Below, piece after piece: positions 1-11,700 of a stretch of DNA of 64,000 nt. Location: positions 930,001 through 994,000 of the forward strand of contig OZ025784.1 in the NCBI GenBank assembly GCA_964019425.1, written 5' to 3'. Position 1 is the first letter of the stretch, and every line of letters begins with the position of its first letter. The DNA comes from Flectonema sp. DT1601 (Eukaryota > Euglenozoa > Diplonemea > Diplonemida > Diplonemidae). The notes under the pieces are model-generated. The model had not been told where the DNA came from. It saw only the letters and a list, made by a program, of their open reading frames with translations, and made no database searches. The position numbers and the translations under genes are program-made.

Positions 1-853
1 AACCTCCTTTAGCTTTCATCAAGGTTAACTTGTTTTTATATTACTGTTTTCTCTGTATGGTTTTAAGATAACCTCAAATCTACGTGGGAAAAATTCTCCT
101 GCTTTGGTTTTATGTTCTTTATTCATGTTCTGCACCTTTATTATTTAAAAGAGAGACTTTCCAGTCTCTTTTATTGTTTCTTTCTTTCGTATGTTCGATC
201 ACTTTTCAGTGAATGTGATGTTCTTACGGCAATTGTGTTCATCGTAGGAAAAAAAAAAAAAAATTTCTGTTTATACATCGTCAGATTGTTTCAGACGATC
301 ATTCCAACGGTCATGAATTGTGTTCTCTGTTGTTGTGAATTACTCTCTCAGGGTACTTATAAATATACAGTAACGTTTTTTGGTTTAAAAAGTTGACTTA
401 AAACTTAGCGTTTATTCATGCTGCAGTTTAATATAATTGATGTGCGTTGGTGGGTTGAGGGTGGTAATCAGTTTGTGTTTCTACAGGCGGTTGTGCTCCT
501 CAATTGTGTCCTCTGTTGTTGTTAGTTCTTAGACAACTCGGAGTAATTTAAAGTTAAGAGCTATCCTTTTTGGGGTTTTTCTTTTATTATTTCAGACGAT
601 CATTCTGTTTTCTTTTTTTTTATTTATTTGTGTCATCCAACCTGTTGAGATGTCATAGTTTTGATCTTCTCAAGAAATATTTCAATGATAGAGATCCAAT
701 AAGGTGCAATAAAAAGTTAGCTCAATCAATCCGATGTATTTAGTTACACAGACACACACCCCAATGGATGATTAACCACTTTCGGTAGGACAGATTCCTA
801 TAAAAGTCATTTTACAATAATTCACACTTAAACTCAACAGTTAAATATAAACC
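1..853. other. AT-rich 5' intergenic region upstream of DOMON gene 1
   Basis: I see no supportable gene here. The longest frames are low-complexity and rich in F, L and Y from T-rich DNA. A short motif of about 16 bp (tttcagacgatcatt) occurs near 287 and again near 590, suggesting degenerate local duplication. The last 75 bp (about 780-853) resemble the 5' flanks of the three paralogues downstream, including the ataattcaca stretch and an AG (ctcaacag, ending at 840) 13 nt before the ATG. Confidence 0.6.
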
Positions 854-2914
854 ATGAGAGTACTCAGTCTCTTTATATTGTTATCCTTATTGGGTGTTGG
901 TAGTTCACAATGCACGGCTTCGACTCTGATTGTGACGGGAAGCACGACTTACGACTGCAGGATGGATTTGTCGTTGGAAGTAACCCTCCACTGGAACCGT
1001 GTAGCGAGTGGTATGGTTGCTGTTGCGGCCACCACGTCGGTCAACGGATGGTTTTCAGTGTCGTTTCCTAATGCTTTGGGTTCCATGGTGCCTGCTATTG
1101 GTGTCGCATCGACCAGTGCGACGGTTGCGGACATCTTCTCGATTACTGGAAGGTCAGCGGCTGGAATCACTTCAACGACGTCGGCAAACATCAACACCCC
1201 GACGACTGAGATCACGGGTGGCATGCGTATTCTGAGATTCAACGTCCCTTCGACTTTTTTGACGGCTGCCAAGCCAGTAAACTTCGCTTTCCATTCAAAT
1301 GAGATGGCATTTCCCATGAACGTCCATACTTTCCGAGGTACTTTGCTTGTGCATTTCGTAGATGTGACAGTTGCTCCTGCCCCGACTCCATTACCTACTC
1401 CACCACCGACTCCGCTGCCGACTCCACCGCCGCCTCCGCTGCCAACTCCGCCACCAACTCCACCACCGACTCCGCCGCCAACTCCGCTGCCAACTCCGCT
1501 GCCAACTCCGCTGCCAACTCCACCACCAACTCCACCACCGACTCCGCCGCCAACTCCGCCACCAACTCCACCACCGACTCCGCCGCCAACTCCGCTGCCA
1601 ACTCCACCACCAACTCCACCACCGACTCCGCCGCCAACTCCGCCACCAACTCCACCACCGACTCCGCCGCCAACTCCGCTGCCAACTCCACCACCAACTC
1701 CACCACCGACTCCGCCGCCAACTCCGCCACCAACTCCACCACCGACTCCGCTGCCAACTCCACCACCAACTCCACCACCGACTCCGCCGCCAACTCCGCC
1801 GCCAACTCCGCTGCCAACTCCGCCGCCAACTCCACCACCTCCAACTCTGCCACCTACGCCACCTCCAACTTCGCCGCCAACTCCGCTGACGACTCCACCA
1901 CCAACTACATCGGTGGTTCCAACTCCGCCTGCTGTTACTAACGCTCCAACTGATGACACAATTAACTTTGAAGTAGTCGCAGAATTGAGTGATCTGGTTA
2001 GTCAGATTGATACGTTGATAGCTGCCGCTTCCACATCATTAGGTGGTACTGCTCGTTGTAGTATGTTGTGTCAAGGTACTAACTGTGTTAATTGTGATGG
2101 TACTGCTGTTAATCAAAGATCTGTTTCTACACTAGTCAGAGCAAGTTGGAGAGTTGTTTTGATTATAATTAATAATGAAAATGGAAGCATTACGAAAACA
2201 GCTGTCGATAATTCTTTGAAGAATGTCTTGTCAAACAATGCGGTTATTGGATACGTTGAGGGAAGTGTTGCTGTTGTTGTTGCTGCTGCGAATAGTAACT
2301 TCCCACAAGTTGTCGTCGTTAACAGTGACTTTGACGATGCTCACACTCACGGAAGGATCATGGTGGCAATATGGGCGTACTGGGTTCCTTTGGCAGTTAT
2401 TATCAAGGTTCTTGGAGCTTTTGTGTGTAAGGGAGAAGTGTTTGGGTATCCAATACCAGTATTCATTCACATGGTCATGATGATTATTGCAATGTGTTTA
2501 ACTACTGTTTTCGCTTCTATTGCCTTGTCAGACTTTGACAACAGAGTGGACTATGGACATAGAGAACTTGGTGTTACTTTGTTAGCGATTGGTTGGATTC
2601 AAATTTTGAGTGGTATCATAAGGCCAAGCAAGGAATCTGGATACAGAAAGTACTGGGGATGGGGACACGTTCTGTTTGGTATTTCAGTTGTGGTAATTTC
2701 AATCGCTCAAATGGCGACTGGAGTTGAAAATATTAATCGTCTATTCACAAATGACTCGGAGGGGGTTAAGATTGCGATGATCGTTGGAGTGGTCACCATG
2801 GGTGTTATTTATATTATTGGGAAAATCTACGTCGCTGTTACGAAAAAGGAGGAGATTTCAATTGTGGAAGACACTAACGGAGCTAAACGCTGTGAGCCTG
2901 ATGAAGGAATGTAA
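854..2914 (+). CDS. Single-DOMON / cytochrome b561 membrane protein (array gene 1)
   Basis: The 686-aa protein starts with a signal peptide (about residues 1-19) followed by one DOMON domain (about 20-172). A Thr/Pro-rich stalk of PPPT and PLPT units covers about 174-350, a small domain with a C-x3-C-x4-C-x2-C cluster covers about 368-484, and a cytochrome b561 domain covers about 486-655 with five predicted membrane helices. The b561 His residues are visible in HTHGRIM, FIHM, GHREL and GHVLFG. The DOMON has a Met in GSMVPA and a His in VHTFRG, where b-heme ligands sit in known DOMON proteins. DOMON-b561 proteins of the FRRS1/CYBDOM type are transmembrane oxidoreductases, so an outward electron-transfer role is likely. 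The b561 segment is almost identical in DNA to genes 2-4, while the rest has diverged. It is the shortest and most divergent member of the array. Confidence 0.9.
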   Translation: MRVLSLFILLSLLGVGSSQCTASTLIVTGSTTYDCRMDLSLEVTLHWNRVASGMVAVAATTSVNGWFSVSFPNALGSMVPAIGVASTSATVADIFSITGRSAAGITSTTSANINTPTTEITGGMRILRFNVPSTFLTAAKPVNFAFHSNEMAFPMNVHTFRGTLLVHFVDVTVAPAPTPLPTPPPTPLPTPPPPPLPTPPPTPPPTPPPTPLPTPLPTPLPTPPPTPPPTPPPTPPPTPPPTPPPTPLPTPPPTPPPTPPPTPPPTPPPTPPPTPLPTPPPTPPPTPPPTPPPTPPPTPLPTPPPTPPPTPPPTPPPTPLPTPPPTPPPPTLPPTPPPTSPPTPLTTPPPTTSVVPTPPAVTNAPTDDTINFEVVAELSDLVSQIDTLIAAASTSLGGTARCSMLCQGTNCVNCDGTAVNQRSVSTLVRASWRVVLIIINNENGSITKTAVDNSLKNVLSNNAVIGYVEGSVAVVVAAANSNFPQVVVVNSDFDDAHTHGRIMVAIWAYWVPLAVIIKVLGAFVCKGEVFGYPIPVFIHMVMMIIAMCLTTVFASIALSDFDNRVDYGHRELGVTLLAIGWIQILSGIIRPSKESGYRKYWGWGHVLFGISVVVISIAQMATGVENINRLFTNDSEGVKIAMIVGVVTMGVIYIIGKIYVAVTKKEEISIVEDTNGAKRCEPDEGM
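1374..1905 (+). repeat. Thr/Pro-rich minisatellite stalk in gene 1
   Basis: A 12-bp unit encoding TPPP or TPLP repeats throughout this stretch. PLPT recurs at intervals of five to seven units, giving a higher-order pattern. Length changes in 12-bp steps would keep the frame. The encoded segment is probably an extended, possibly O-glycosylated stalk, which is inferred from composition. Confidence 0.85.
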
Positions 2915-3733
2915 ACATAAAAAGAAGGCTATCCTCACATTGAATAATCAGCTGTGGGCGAGTCTTTTGTCAAGTCAGCGCGTATAGCATGAATTAACAA
3001 AGATAAATTATTGCTTTTTTTTTTTTTTTTTAATTATTTTATTTACTACAATTTGAAATCATTAATGACCAAATTCCACGGATAGAGTGAAAGTCCCCAA
3101 CAGTGTTTTTGTTCTTAACAAACAGAAGCACCTGCTGGTTTCAGTCTTTCACTCGTTTTTAGTTCCCGTGTATTGAGTTAATGATCAACGTTGTTTTTTG
3201 TGTTGTTTGTTTTTTGACGAGGGATCCACCCCGTCGAATAAGAACTACACTCTTCCTCTCTCTCTCTTTATCTCTCTTCTTATTTTCATCTTGTTAAACA
3301 TAAAATTAATTTCTGAAGATGATTTTTTGATGAAATCGTAATAAAAATAATTTGTTAAAAACATATCAAATAATTGACGTATTCTTAACTATAGATATGG
3401 ACGTGAAGGAAGGGTATCGTTTTTGGATTTCTTTTTTTTTTTTTTCAATTTCAAAAAAACTAGCAAATCCATTGTTCCTTCATTTCCTTTCATATCCCTC
3501 TCCCTTATCCTTCCTTTTTATGAGCACAAGCATTTCCTTGAATCAGAGGAGATAGTCTTCATTCGTTGAAGGAGAAAAAGAAAGAATATAAATATAAATA
3601 TAAAAGATAAGTCTAGTCTTAGTTCTGAAGATGAAATTCGCAGGGCAAAAATATATATTTTGGACCTACTTTGATACTTAATGAAAACACTTGTACAACA
3701 CTTTCTTTATATGAAGTCACAACTTATGATGAA

Positions 3734-4122
3734 TTATGAGCTATCTGAGCCACATGAAGTGATATCATCATCATCATCATCATAGCTAGTGATGATGGAA
3801 GACTTCTCATACTCGGAAGAAGTGCTGTCTGACTCCTCAGTAGTGCTATCTGACCCCTCGGAGGTACTACTTGGCGGGTGAGATTTGACTATTTTATATC
3901 CAACAGATCCCTGTATTGTATGGTTCTGATGCCTCGGACATCCACCATTCGGTGATATCCTGAGTGAGGCTCCGGTTTCCTGATTTACACGAGGGAGTAG
4001 TTGATCATAGTGACACGTGACTCAGAAGTAACATTCTCAGCACGTCGAACCAATGTTTTGACAACTACTTCAGGGAAGCTTCTAACAAGTGGGCCATTAT
4101 CACCACAGATGCAACATTTTCC
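3734..4122 (-). pseudogene. Unidentified minus-strand coding remnant, possibly spliced or broken
   Basis: Two overlapping minus-strand open frames have protein-like composition. One covers 3985-4122 and includes a CCICGDNG cysteine motif. The other covers 3734-4021 and ends in an acidic Ser/Glu/Asp-rich tail containing six consecutive Asp codons (the ATC/GAT microsatellite near 3765-3782). Neither has a start codon, so this could be the 3' end of a decayed gene or exons of a spliced one. On the minus strand a gtatgc donor-like site and a tactaac branch-point-like motif lie just upstream (about 4130-4175). I do not recognise the family. It would be the only minus-strand gene in the window. Confidence 0.3.
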
Positions 4123-4350
4123 TTACATAATTGCTACTAGGGTTGATTAGTTAGTAAAAAGGTGCATACCTCTTGAGTGCGGGAGAAGCAAAAAAAAATA
4201 GTAAAAAGAAAAAATTAGGGGTGTTTTTTACTCAGATTTTCTCGATCTTTCCATTCCAGGTCTGGGATTAATATTTATCATTGAGTAGTACCAAGGAAAT
4301 CTTGCAAAGAGACGTTTATCTCTTTTTAGCAGCACCATGTTTAAAATCCG

Positions 4351-4626
4351 TTGTTGTTGAAGTTTCCGCTTCAGGGTATTTTTGTGAGGAAGAAACTAAT
4401 CACACACATCGAAAGGAAGACAAGTTTCTCGCTACTGGGTTCTGATGTGAAGGAATATGTTATGGAACTTATTGATAACGCTTATAAAGCTACCGATTTA
4501 AATGTTGTTATTGACGACCTTTCTATAGTTAATGTGCTGGTCAATCCTGATTGGTCGGAATCCAAGCTTTCTAAGTTCCTCTCTCGCTTGAGTCGCCTCC
4601 TGCGAAGTAATCCCCGAGGTAGATAA
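4351..4626 (+). CDS. Short unidentified ORF, possible exon or gene fragment
   Basis: The frame is open for 91 codons and has ordinary amino-acid composition, unlike the low-complexity frames around it. It ends in an Arg-rich tail (RLLRSNPRGR). The only in-frame ATG is near 4460, so either a short protein starts there or the upstream part is an exon. A cttcag acceptor-like site lies just before the GIFVRKK stretch. No domain was recognised. It may be a remnant of a gene displaced by growth of the DOMON array. Confidence 0.3.
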   Translation: MLLKFPLQGIFVRKKLITHIERKTSFSLLGSDVKEYVMELIDNAYKATDLNVVIDDLSIVNVLVNPDWSESKLSKFLSRLSRLLRSNPRGR

Positions 4627-4879
4627 TGAACGTCTCTTTCCTTTAGTGTAATTTCTTATCTTATTTATTAGTATCATTTCTCTTACTTATCATTACCTTA
4701 TTTCTTATTTTCTGATCTAATGTGGCGTGTTCTCCCTCTCTTTGGCGAAAATTGGCGTTATCAGCCGTCTCTAACACTGTCTGCTCGCGTGGACGGTGGG
4801 TTTAGGTAGTCATTTGTTCCAGGTTATTCTACGTCTCTTATCGTCTGTGAGAGTCTCACGGTTGCTGGTAGCGATATAA

Positions 4880-4952
4880 CTGTTACTCTGTGAGCTTTTC
4901 CTGGCTTTTGGCTTCCTAGGCTTCGTAAATAAATAAATAAAATAAATAAAAG
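4880..4952. repeat. Dispersed repeat copy (ggcttcctaggcttcg element)
   Basis: The stretch 'ggcttcctaggcttcg' followed by AAATA repeats recurs almost exactly near 62780-62825. A diverged form containing 'ttcctgacttttggctcg' lies near 62525-62600, about 58 kb away. The shared core is roughly 35-60 bp. It may be a short transposable fragment or a mobile 3'-end signal. No coding potential was seen. Confidence 0.5.
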
Positions 4953-5536
4953 TATATCCCTATGCCTAATCTTACAGATCGCACCCTCCCCAATTCCAAA
5001 AAATAAAAAATCGAGCAAAAGTAACATATCGTGTAACCTTGCTCTGGCGGTGAGAAAATGGTGTTTTTTGTTCGCAAAAAAAAGAAATGACTGATATATT
5101 ATATTTTATTGTACCTCCCTGTTCGTAGTCGTTTTTTAGTATTATATTTTGTTTTCAATAACAACGTAGTGAAAACAAGTTGTTTTCCTCTTCTCGTATT
5201 CTTTTCTCCTCTCTCTCACTCTCTCTCTCTCTTTTCTTCATCTTCTCATCCTTTTACACGCAGAAACATATCCTTCATTGGGGGTAAGTGTTTTTCGAGC
5301 GTCTATATTTCTTGGAGTCATTTTTTCATTAAATATAAATTTAAAAATTCCAACATGATTAATTTATTCTCACTTTTCCAGCAAAGCATGCATTCGACAT
5401 TCGAAGTGATTACCTCAGTATGCCAACAGTGCAGCGTATTTAGCAGGACTTCCTTTTAATTTGATTAGGATACCTCACTGCTATAGTTGTAAAGTACCTC
5501 TTTAAGACTTACATGCTTTCGACAATATTTTGAATC

Positions 5537-5716
5537 TGTCTCTCTCTTTACGTGACTCGTCTGGTCTTTCTGCTCTCGATATCTACTTCTCGTTGACATC
5601 TTGAGTTCATATTTCTTAGATACTCACGCCCTTAGTTCAATTCGGAAGTTAACTTAAATTACTTTCCATTAAATCACTTTATTATAATTCACATCCTCAA
5701 CAGTTATATTTAAACT
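5537..5716 (+). promoter_or_regulatory. Conserved 5' flank and 5' UTR of DOMON gene 2
   Basis: About 180 bp before the ATG are nearly identical to the regions before gene 3 (14381-14554) and gene 4 (26836-27009), and recognisable over a shorter length before gene 1. The block begins with a ctctctctttacgtgactcg stretch and ends with a pyrimidine-rich segment and ctcaacag. The AG at 5702-5703 lies 13 nt before the start codon. This spacing fits a 3' splice acceptor for spliced-leader addition or a 5'-UTR intron, with a promoter possibly upstream. No TATA-like element was singled out. Confidence 0.5.
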
Positions 5717-8700
5717 ATGAGATTACTCAGTCTCTTTATATTGTTATCTAATTATGCGGACGTTATAGCAGCTCCTGTCCCTGCTCCTGTTCCACCTTGC
5801 ACGGCTTCAACTCTGGTTGTGACGGGAAGCACGACTTACGACTGCATGATGACATTGGCACCGACTGTAAACATCCATTGGAACCGTGAAACGAGCGGAA
5901 TGGCTGCGGTTGCGGCGACGACGACGTCGGTCAACGGATGGTTTTCAGTGGCGTTTCCTGATGCTTTGGGTTCGATGATCCCTGCTGTTGGTGTCTCATC
6001 GACCAGTGCGACGGTTGCGGACGTCTTCTCGATTACCGCAAGGAATGCGGGTGGAATCACTTCAACGACGTCGGCAAACATCAACACCCCGACGACTGGG
6101 ATCACGGGTGGCCTGCGTATTCTGAGATTCAACGTCCCTTTTGCATTTTTGACAGCTGCCAAGCCGGTGAACTACGCTCTGCATGCGAGTGAAATGGCGT
6201 TTCCGATGAGCAAACATACCTCAGTAGGAAGTGTGGCAGTGAATTTCTTGGCTCCTGTCCCTGCTCCTGTTCCACCTTGCACGGCTTCAACTCTGGTTGT
6301 GACGGGAAGCACGACTTACGACTGCATGATGGCATTGGCACCGACTGTAAACATCCATTGGAACCGTGAAACGAGCGGAATGGCTGCGGTTGCGGCGACG
6401 ACGACGTCGGTCAACGGATGGTTTTCAGTGGCGTTTCCTGATGCTTTGGGTTCGATGATCCCTGCTGTTGGTGTCTCATCGACCAGTGCGACGGTTGCGG
6501 ACGTCTTCTCGATTACCGCAAGGAATGCGGGTGGAATCACTTCAACGACGTCGGCAAACATCAACACCCCGACGACTGAGATCACGGGTGGCCTGCGTAT
6601 TCTGAGATTCAACGTCCCTTTTGCATTTTTGACAGCTGCCAAGCCGGTGAACTACGCTCTGCATGCGAGTGAAATGGCGTTTCCGATGAGCAAACATACC
6701 TCAGTAGGAAGTGTGGCAGTGAATTTCTTGGCTCCTGTCCCTGCTCCTGTTCCACCTTGCACGGCTTCAACTCTGGTTGTGACGGGAAGCACGACTTACG
6801 ACTGCATGATGGCATTGGCACCGACTGTAAACATCCATTGGAACCGTGAAACGAGCGGAATGGCTGCGGTTGCGGCGACGACGACGTCGGTCAACGGATG
6901 GTTTTCAGTGGCGTTTCCTGATGCTTTGGGTTCGATGATCCCTGCTGTTGGTGTCTCATCGACCAGTGCGACGGTTGCGGACGTCTTCTCGATTACCGCA
7001 AGGAATGCGGGTGGAATCACTTCAACGACGTCGGCAAACATCAACACCCCGACGACTGAGATCACAGGTGGCCTGCGTATTCTGAGATTCAACGTCCCTT
7101 TTGCATTTTTGACAGCTGCCAAGCCGGTGAACTACGCTCTGCATGCGAGTGAAATGGCGTTTCCGATGAGCAAACATACCTCAGTAGGAAGTGTGGCAGT
7201 GAATTTCTTGGCTCCTGTCCCTGCTCCTGTTCCACCTTGCACGGCTTCAACTCTGGTTGTGACGGGAAGCACGACTTACGACTGCATGATGGCATTGGCA
7301 CCGACTGTAAACATCCATTGGAACCGTGAAACGAGCGGAATGGCTGCGGTTGCGGCGACGACGACGTCGGTCAACGGATGGTTTTCAGTGGCGTTTCCTG
7401 ATGCTTTGGGTTCGATGATCCCTGCTGTTGGTGTCTCATCGACCAGTGCGACGGTTGCGGACGTCTTCTCGATTACCGCAAGGAATGCGGGTGGAATCAC
7501 TTCAACGACGTCGGCAAACATCAACACCCCGACGACTGAGATCACGGGTGGCCTGCGTATTCTGAGATTCAACGTCCCTTTTGCATTTTTGACAGCTGCC
7601 AAGCCGGTGAACTACGCTCTGCATGCGAGTGAAATGGCGTTTCCGATGAGCAAACATACCTCAGTAGGAAGTGTGGCAGTGAATTTCTTGGCTCCTGTCC
7701 CTGCTCCTGTTCCACCTTGCACGGCTTCAACTCTGGTTGTGACGGGAAGCACGACTTACGACTGCATGATGGCATTGGCACCGACTGTAAACATCCATTG
7801 GAACCGTGAAACGAGCGGAATGGCTGCGGTTGCGGCGACGACGACGTCGGTCAACGGATGGTTTTCAGTGGCGTTTCCTGATGCTTTGGGTTCGATGATC
7901 CCTGCTGTTGGTGTCTCATCGACCAGTGCGACGGTTGCGGACGTCTTCTCGATTACCGCAAGGAATGCGGGTGGAATCACTTCAACGACGTCGGCAAACA
8001 TCAACACCCCGACGACTGAGATCACGGGTGGCCTGCGTATTCTGAGATTCAACGTCCCTTTTGCATTTTTGACAGCTGCCAAGCCGGTGAACTACGCTCT
8101 GCATGCGAGTGAAATGGCGTTTCCGATGAGCAAACATACCTCAGTAGGAAGTGTGGCAGTGAATTTCTTGGCTCCTGTCCCTGCTCCTGTTCCACCTTGC
8201 ACGGCTTCAACTCTGGTTGTGACGGGAAGCACGACTTACGACTGCATGATGGCATTGGCACCGACTGTAAACATCCATTGGAACCGTGAAACGAGCGGAA
8301 TGGCTGCGGTTGCGGCGACGACGACGTCGGTCAACGGATGGTTTTCAGTGGCGTTTCCTGATGCTTTGGGTTCGATGATCCCTGCTGTTGGTGTCTCATC
8401 GACCAGTGCGACGGTTGCGGACGTCTTCTCGATTACTGCAAGGAATGCGGGTGGAATCACTTCAACGACGTCGGCAAACATCAACACCCCGACGACTGAG
8501 ATCACAGGTGGCCTGCGTATTCTGAGATTCAACGTCCCTTTTGCATTTTTGACAGCTGCCAAGCCGGTGAACTACGCTCTGCATGCGAGTGAAATGGCGT
8601 TTCCGATGAGCAAACATACCTCAGTAGGAAGTGTGGCAGTGAATTTCTTGGCTCCTGTCCCTGCTCCTGTTCCACCTTGCACGGCTTCAACTCTGGTTGT

Positions 8701-11700
8701 GACGGGAAGCACGACTTACGACTGCATGATGGCATTGGCACCGACTGTAAACATCCATTGGAACCGTGAAACGAGCGGAATGGCTGCGGTTGCGGCGACG
8801 ACGACGTCGGTCAACGGATGGTTTTCAGTGGCGTTTCCTGATGCTTTGGGTTCGATGATCCCTGCTGTTGGTGTCTCATCGACCAGTGCGACGGTTGCGG
8901 ACGTCTTCTCGATTACCGCAAGGAATGCGGGTGGAATCACTTCAACGACGTCGGCAAACATCAACACCCCGACGACTGAGATCACGGGTGGCCTGCGTAT
9001 TCTGAGATTCAACGTCCCTTTTGCATTTTTGACAGCTGCCCAGCCGGTGAACTACGCTCTGCATGCGAGTGAAATGGCGTTTCCGATGAGCAAACATACC
9101 TCAGTAGGAAGTGTGGCAGTGAATTTCTTGGCTCCTGTCCCTGCTCCTGTTCCACCTTGCACGGCTTCAACTCTGGTTGTGACGGGAAGCACGACTTACG
9201 ACTGCATGATGGCATTGGCACCGACTGTAAACATCCATTGGAACCGTGAAACGAGCGGAATGGCTGCGGTTGCGGCGACGACGACGTCGGTCAACGGATG
9301 GTTTTCAGTGGCGTTTCCTGATGCTTTGGGTTCGATGATCCCTGCTGTTGGTGTCTCATCGACCAGTGCGACGGTTGCGGACGTCTTCTCGATTACCGCA
9401 AGGAATGCGGGTGGAATCACTTCAACGACGTCGGCAAACATCAACACCCCGACGACTGAGATCACGGGTGGCCTGCGTATTCTGAGATTCAACGTCCCTT
9501 TTGCATTTTTGACAGCTGCCAAGCCGGTGAACTACGCTCTGCATGCGAGTGAAATGGCGTTTCCGATGAGCAAACATACCTCAGTAGGAAGTGTGGCAGT
9601 GAATTTCTTGGCTCCTGTCCCTGCTCCTGTTCCACCTTGCACGGCTTCAACTCTGGTTGTGACGGGAAGCACGACTTACGACTGCATGATGGCATTGGCA
9701 CCGACTGTAAACATCCATTGGAACCGTGAAACGAGCGGAATGGCTGCGGTTGCGGCGACGACGACGTCGGTCAACGGATGGTTTTCAGTGGCGTTTCCTG
9801 ATGCTTTGGGTTCGATGATCCCTGCTGTTGGTGTCTCATCGACCAGTGCGACGGTTGCGGACGTCTTCTCGATTACCGCAAGGAATGCGGGTGGAATCAC
9901 TTCAACGACGTCGGCAAACATCAACACCCCGACGACTGAGATCACGGGTGGCCTGCGTATTCTGAGATTCAACGTCCCTTTTGCATTTTTGACAGCTGCC
10001 AAGCCGGTGAACTACGCTCTGCATGCGAGTGAAATGGCGTTTCCGATGAGCAAACATACCTCAGTAGGAAGTGTGGCAGTGAATTTCTTGGCTCCTGTCC
10101 CTGCTCCTGTTCCACCTTGCACGGCTTCAACTCTGGTTGTGACGGGAAGCACGACTTACGACTGCATGATGGCATTGGCACCGACTGTAAACATCCATTG
10201 GAACCGTGAAACGAGCGGAATGGCTGCGGTTGCGGCGACGACGACGTCGGTCAACGGATGGTTTTCAGTGGCGTTTCCTGATGCTTTGGGTTCGATGATC
10301 CCTGCTGTTGGTGTCTCATCGACCAGTGCGACGGTTGCGGACGTCTTCTCGATTACCGCAAGGAATGCGGGTGGAATCACTTCAACGACGTCGGCAAACA
10401 TCAACACCCCGACGACTGAGATCACGGGTGGCCTGCGTATTCTGAGATTCAACGTCCCTTTTGCATTTTTGACAGCTGCCAAGCCGGTGAACTACGCTCT
10501 GCATGCGAGTGAAATGGCGTTTCCGATGAGCAAACATACCTCAGTAGGAAGTGTGGCAGTGAATTTCTTGGCTCCTGTCCCTGCTCCTGTTCCACCTTGC
10601 ACGGCTTCAACTCTGGTTGTGACGGGAAGCACGACTTACGACTGCATGATGGCATTGGCACCGACTGTAAACATCCATTGGAACCGTGAAACGAGCGGAA
10701 TGGCTGCGGTTGCGGCGACGACGACGTCGGTCAACGGATGGTTTTCAGTGGCGTTTCCTGATGCTTTGGGTTCGATGATCCCTGCTGTTGGTGTCTCATC
10801 GACCAGTGCGACGGTTGCGGACGTCTTCTCGATTACTGCAAGGAATGCGGGTGGAATCACTTCAACGACGTCGGCAAACATCAACACCCCAACGACTGAG
10901 ATCACAGGTGGCCTGCGTATTCTGAGATTCAACGTCCCTTTTGCATTTTTGACAGCTGCCAAGCCGGTGAACTACGCTCTGCATGCGAGTGAAATGGCGT
11001 TTCCGATGAGCAAACATACCTCAGTAGGAAGTGTGGCAGTGAATTTCTTGGCTCCTGTCCCTGCTCCTGTTCCACCTTGCACGGCTTCAACTCTGGTTGT
11101 GACGGGAAGCACGACTTACGACTGCATGATGGCATTGGCACCGACTGTAAACATCCATTGGAACCGTGAAACGAGCGGAATGGCTGCGGTTGCGGCGACG
11201 ACGACGTCGGTCAACGGATGGTTTTCAGTGGCGTTTCCTGATGCTTTGGGTTCGATGATCCCTGCTGTTGGTGTCTCATCGACCAGTGCGACGGTTGCGG
11301 ACGTCTTCTCGATTACCGCAAGGAATGCGGGTGGAATCACTTCAACGACGTCGGCAAACATCAACACCCCGACGACTGAGATCACGGGTGGCCTGCGTAT
11401 TCTGAGATTCAACGTCCCTTTTGCATTTTTGACAGCTGCCAAGCCGGTGAACTACGCTCTGCATGCGAGTGAAATGGCGTTTCCGATGAGCAAACATACC
11501 TCAGTAGGAAGTGTGGCAGTGAATTTCTTGGCTCCTGTCCCAAGTATGCCAGCAACTCCACCACCAACTCCACCACCAACACCACTACCGACTCCACCGC
11601 CAACTCCGCCGCCAACTCCGCCGCCTACTCCACCGCCAACACCGCCACCAACTCCACCACCTACTCCGCCTCCTGTTACGAGCCCTCCAGCTGATGACAC

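Larger units (their letters stand above)
2915..5716. other. Intergenic region between genes 1 and 2
   Basis: This 2.8-kb stretch is AT-rich with T-runs and CT microsatellites (about 3250-3280 and 5205-5235). The part from about 3060 to 3290 is a diverged relative of the 3' flanks of genes 2, 3 and 4, sharing the cacctg..ggtt block, the ttttgacgag block and the CT-rich tract. It also holds a possible minus-strand remnant (3734-4122), a short unidentified + strand ORF (4351-4626) and one copy of a dispersed repeat near 4880-4950. The last 180 bp are the conserved 5' flank of the DOMON genes. Confidence 0.6.

Noticed and set aside
112-396. 94-codon ORF at the left edge
   Set aside because: It is rich in F, L, C and Y from T-rich DNA, with no domain and no coding-like pattern.
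949-1959. Antisense Gly/Val-rich ORF over the PT stalk of gene 1
   Set aside because: It is the complement of the TPPP minisatellite, so its Gly/Val composition is a shadow of the repeat.
5836-11615. Regular antisense ORFs of 70-108 codons in every DOMON unit of gene 2, and similar ones in genes 3 and 4
   Set aside because: They repeat because the sense units repeat. Their openness follows from the sense codon bias, and they have no start context or domain of their own.
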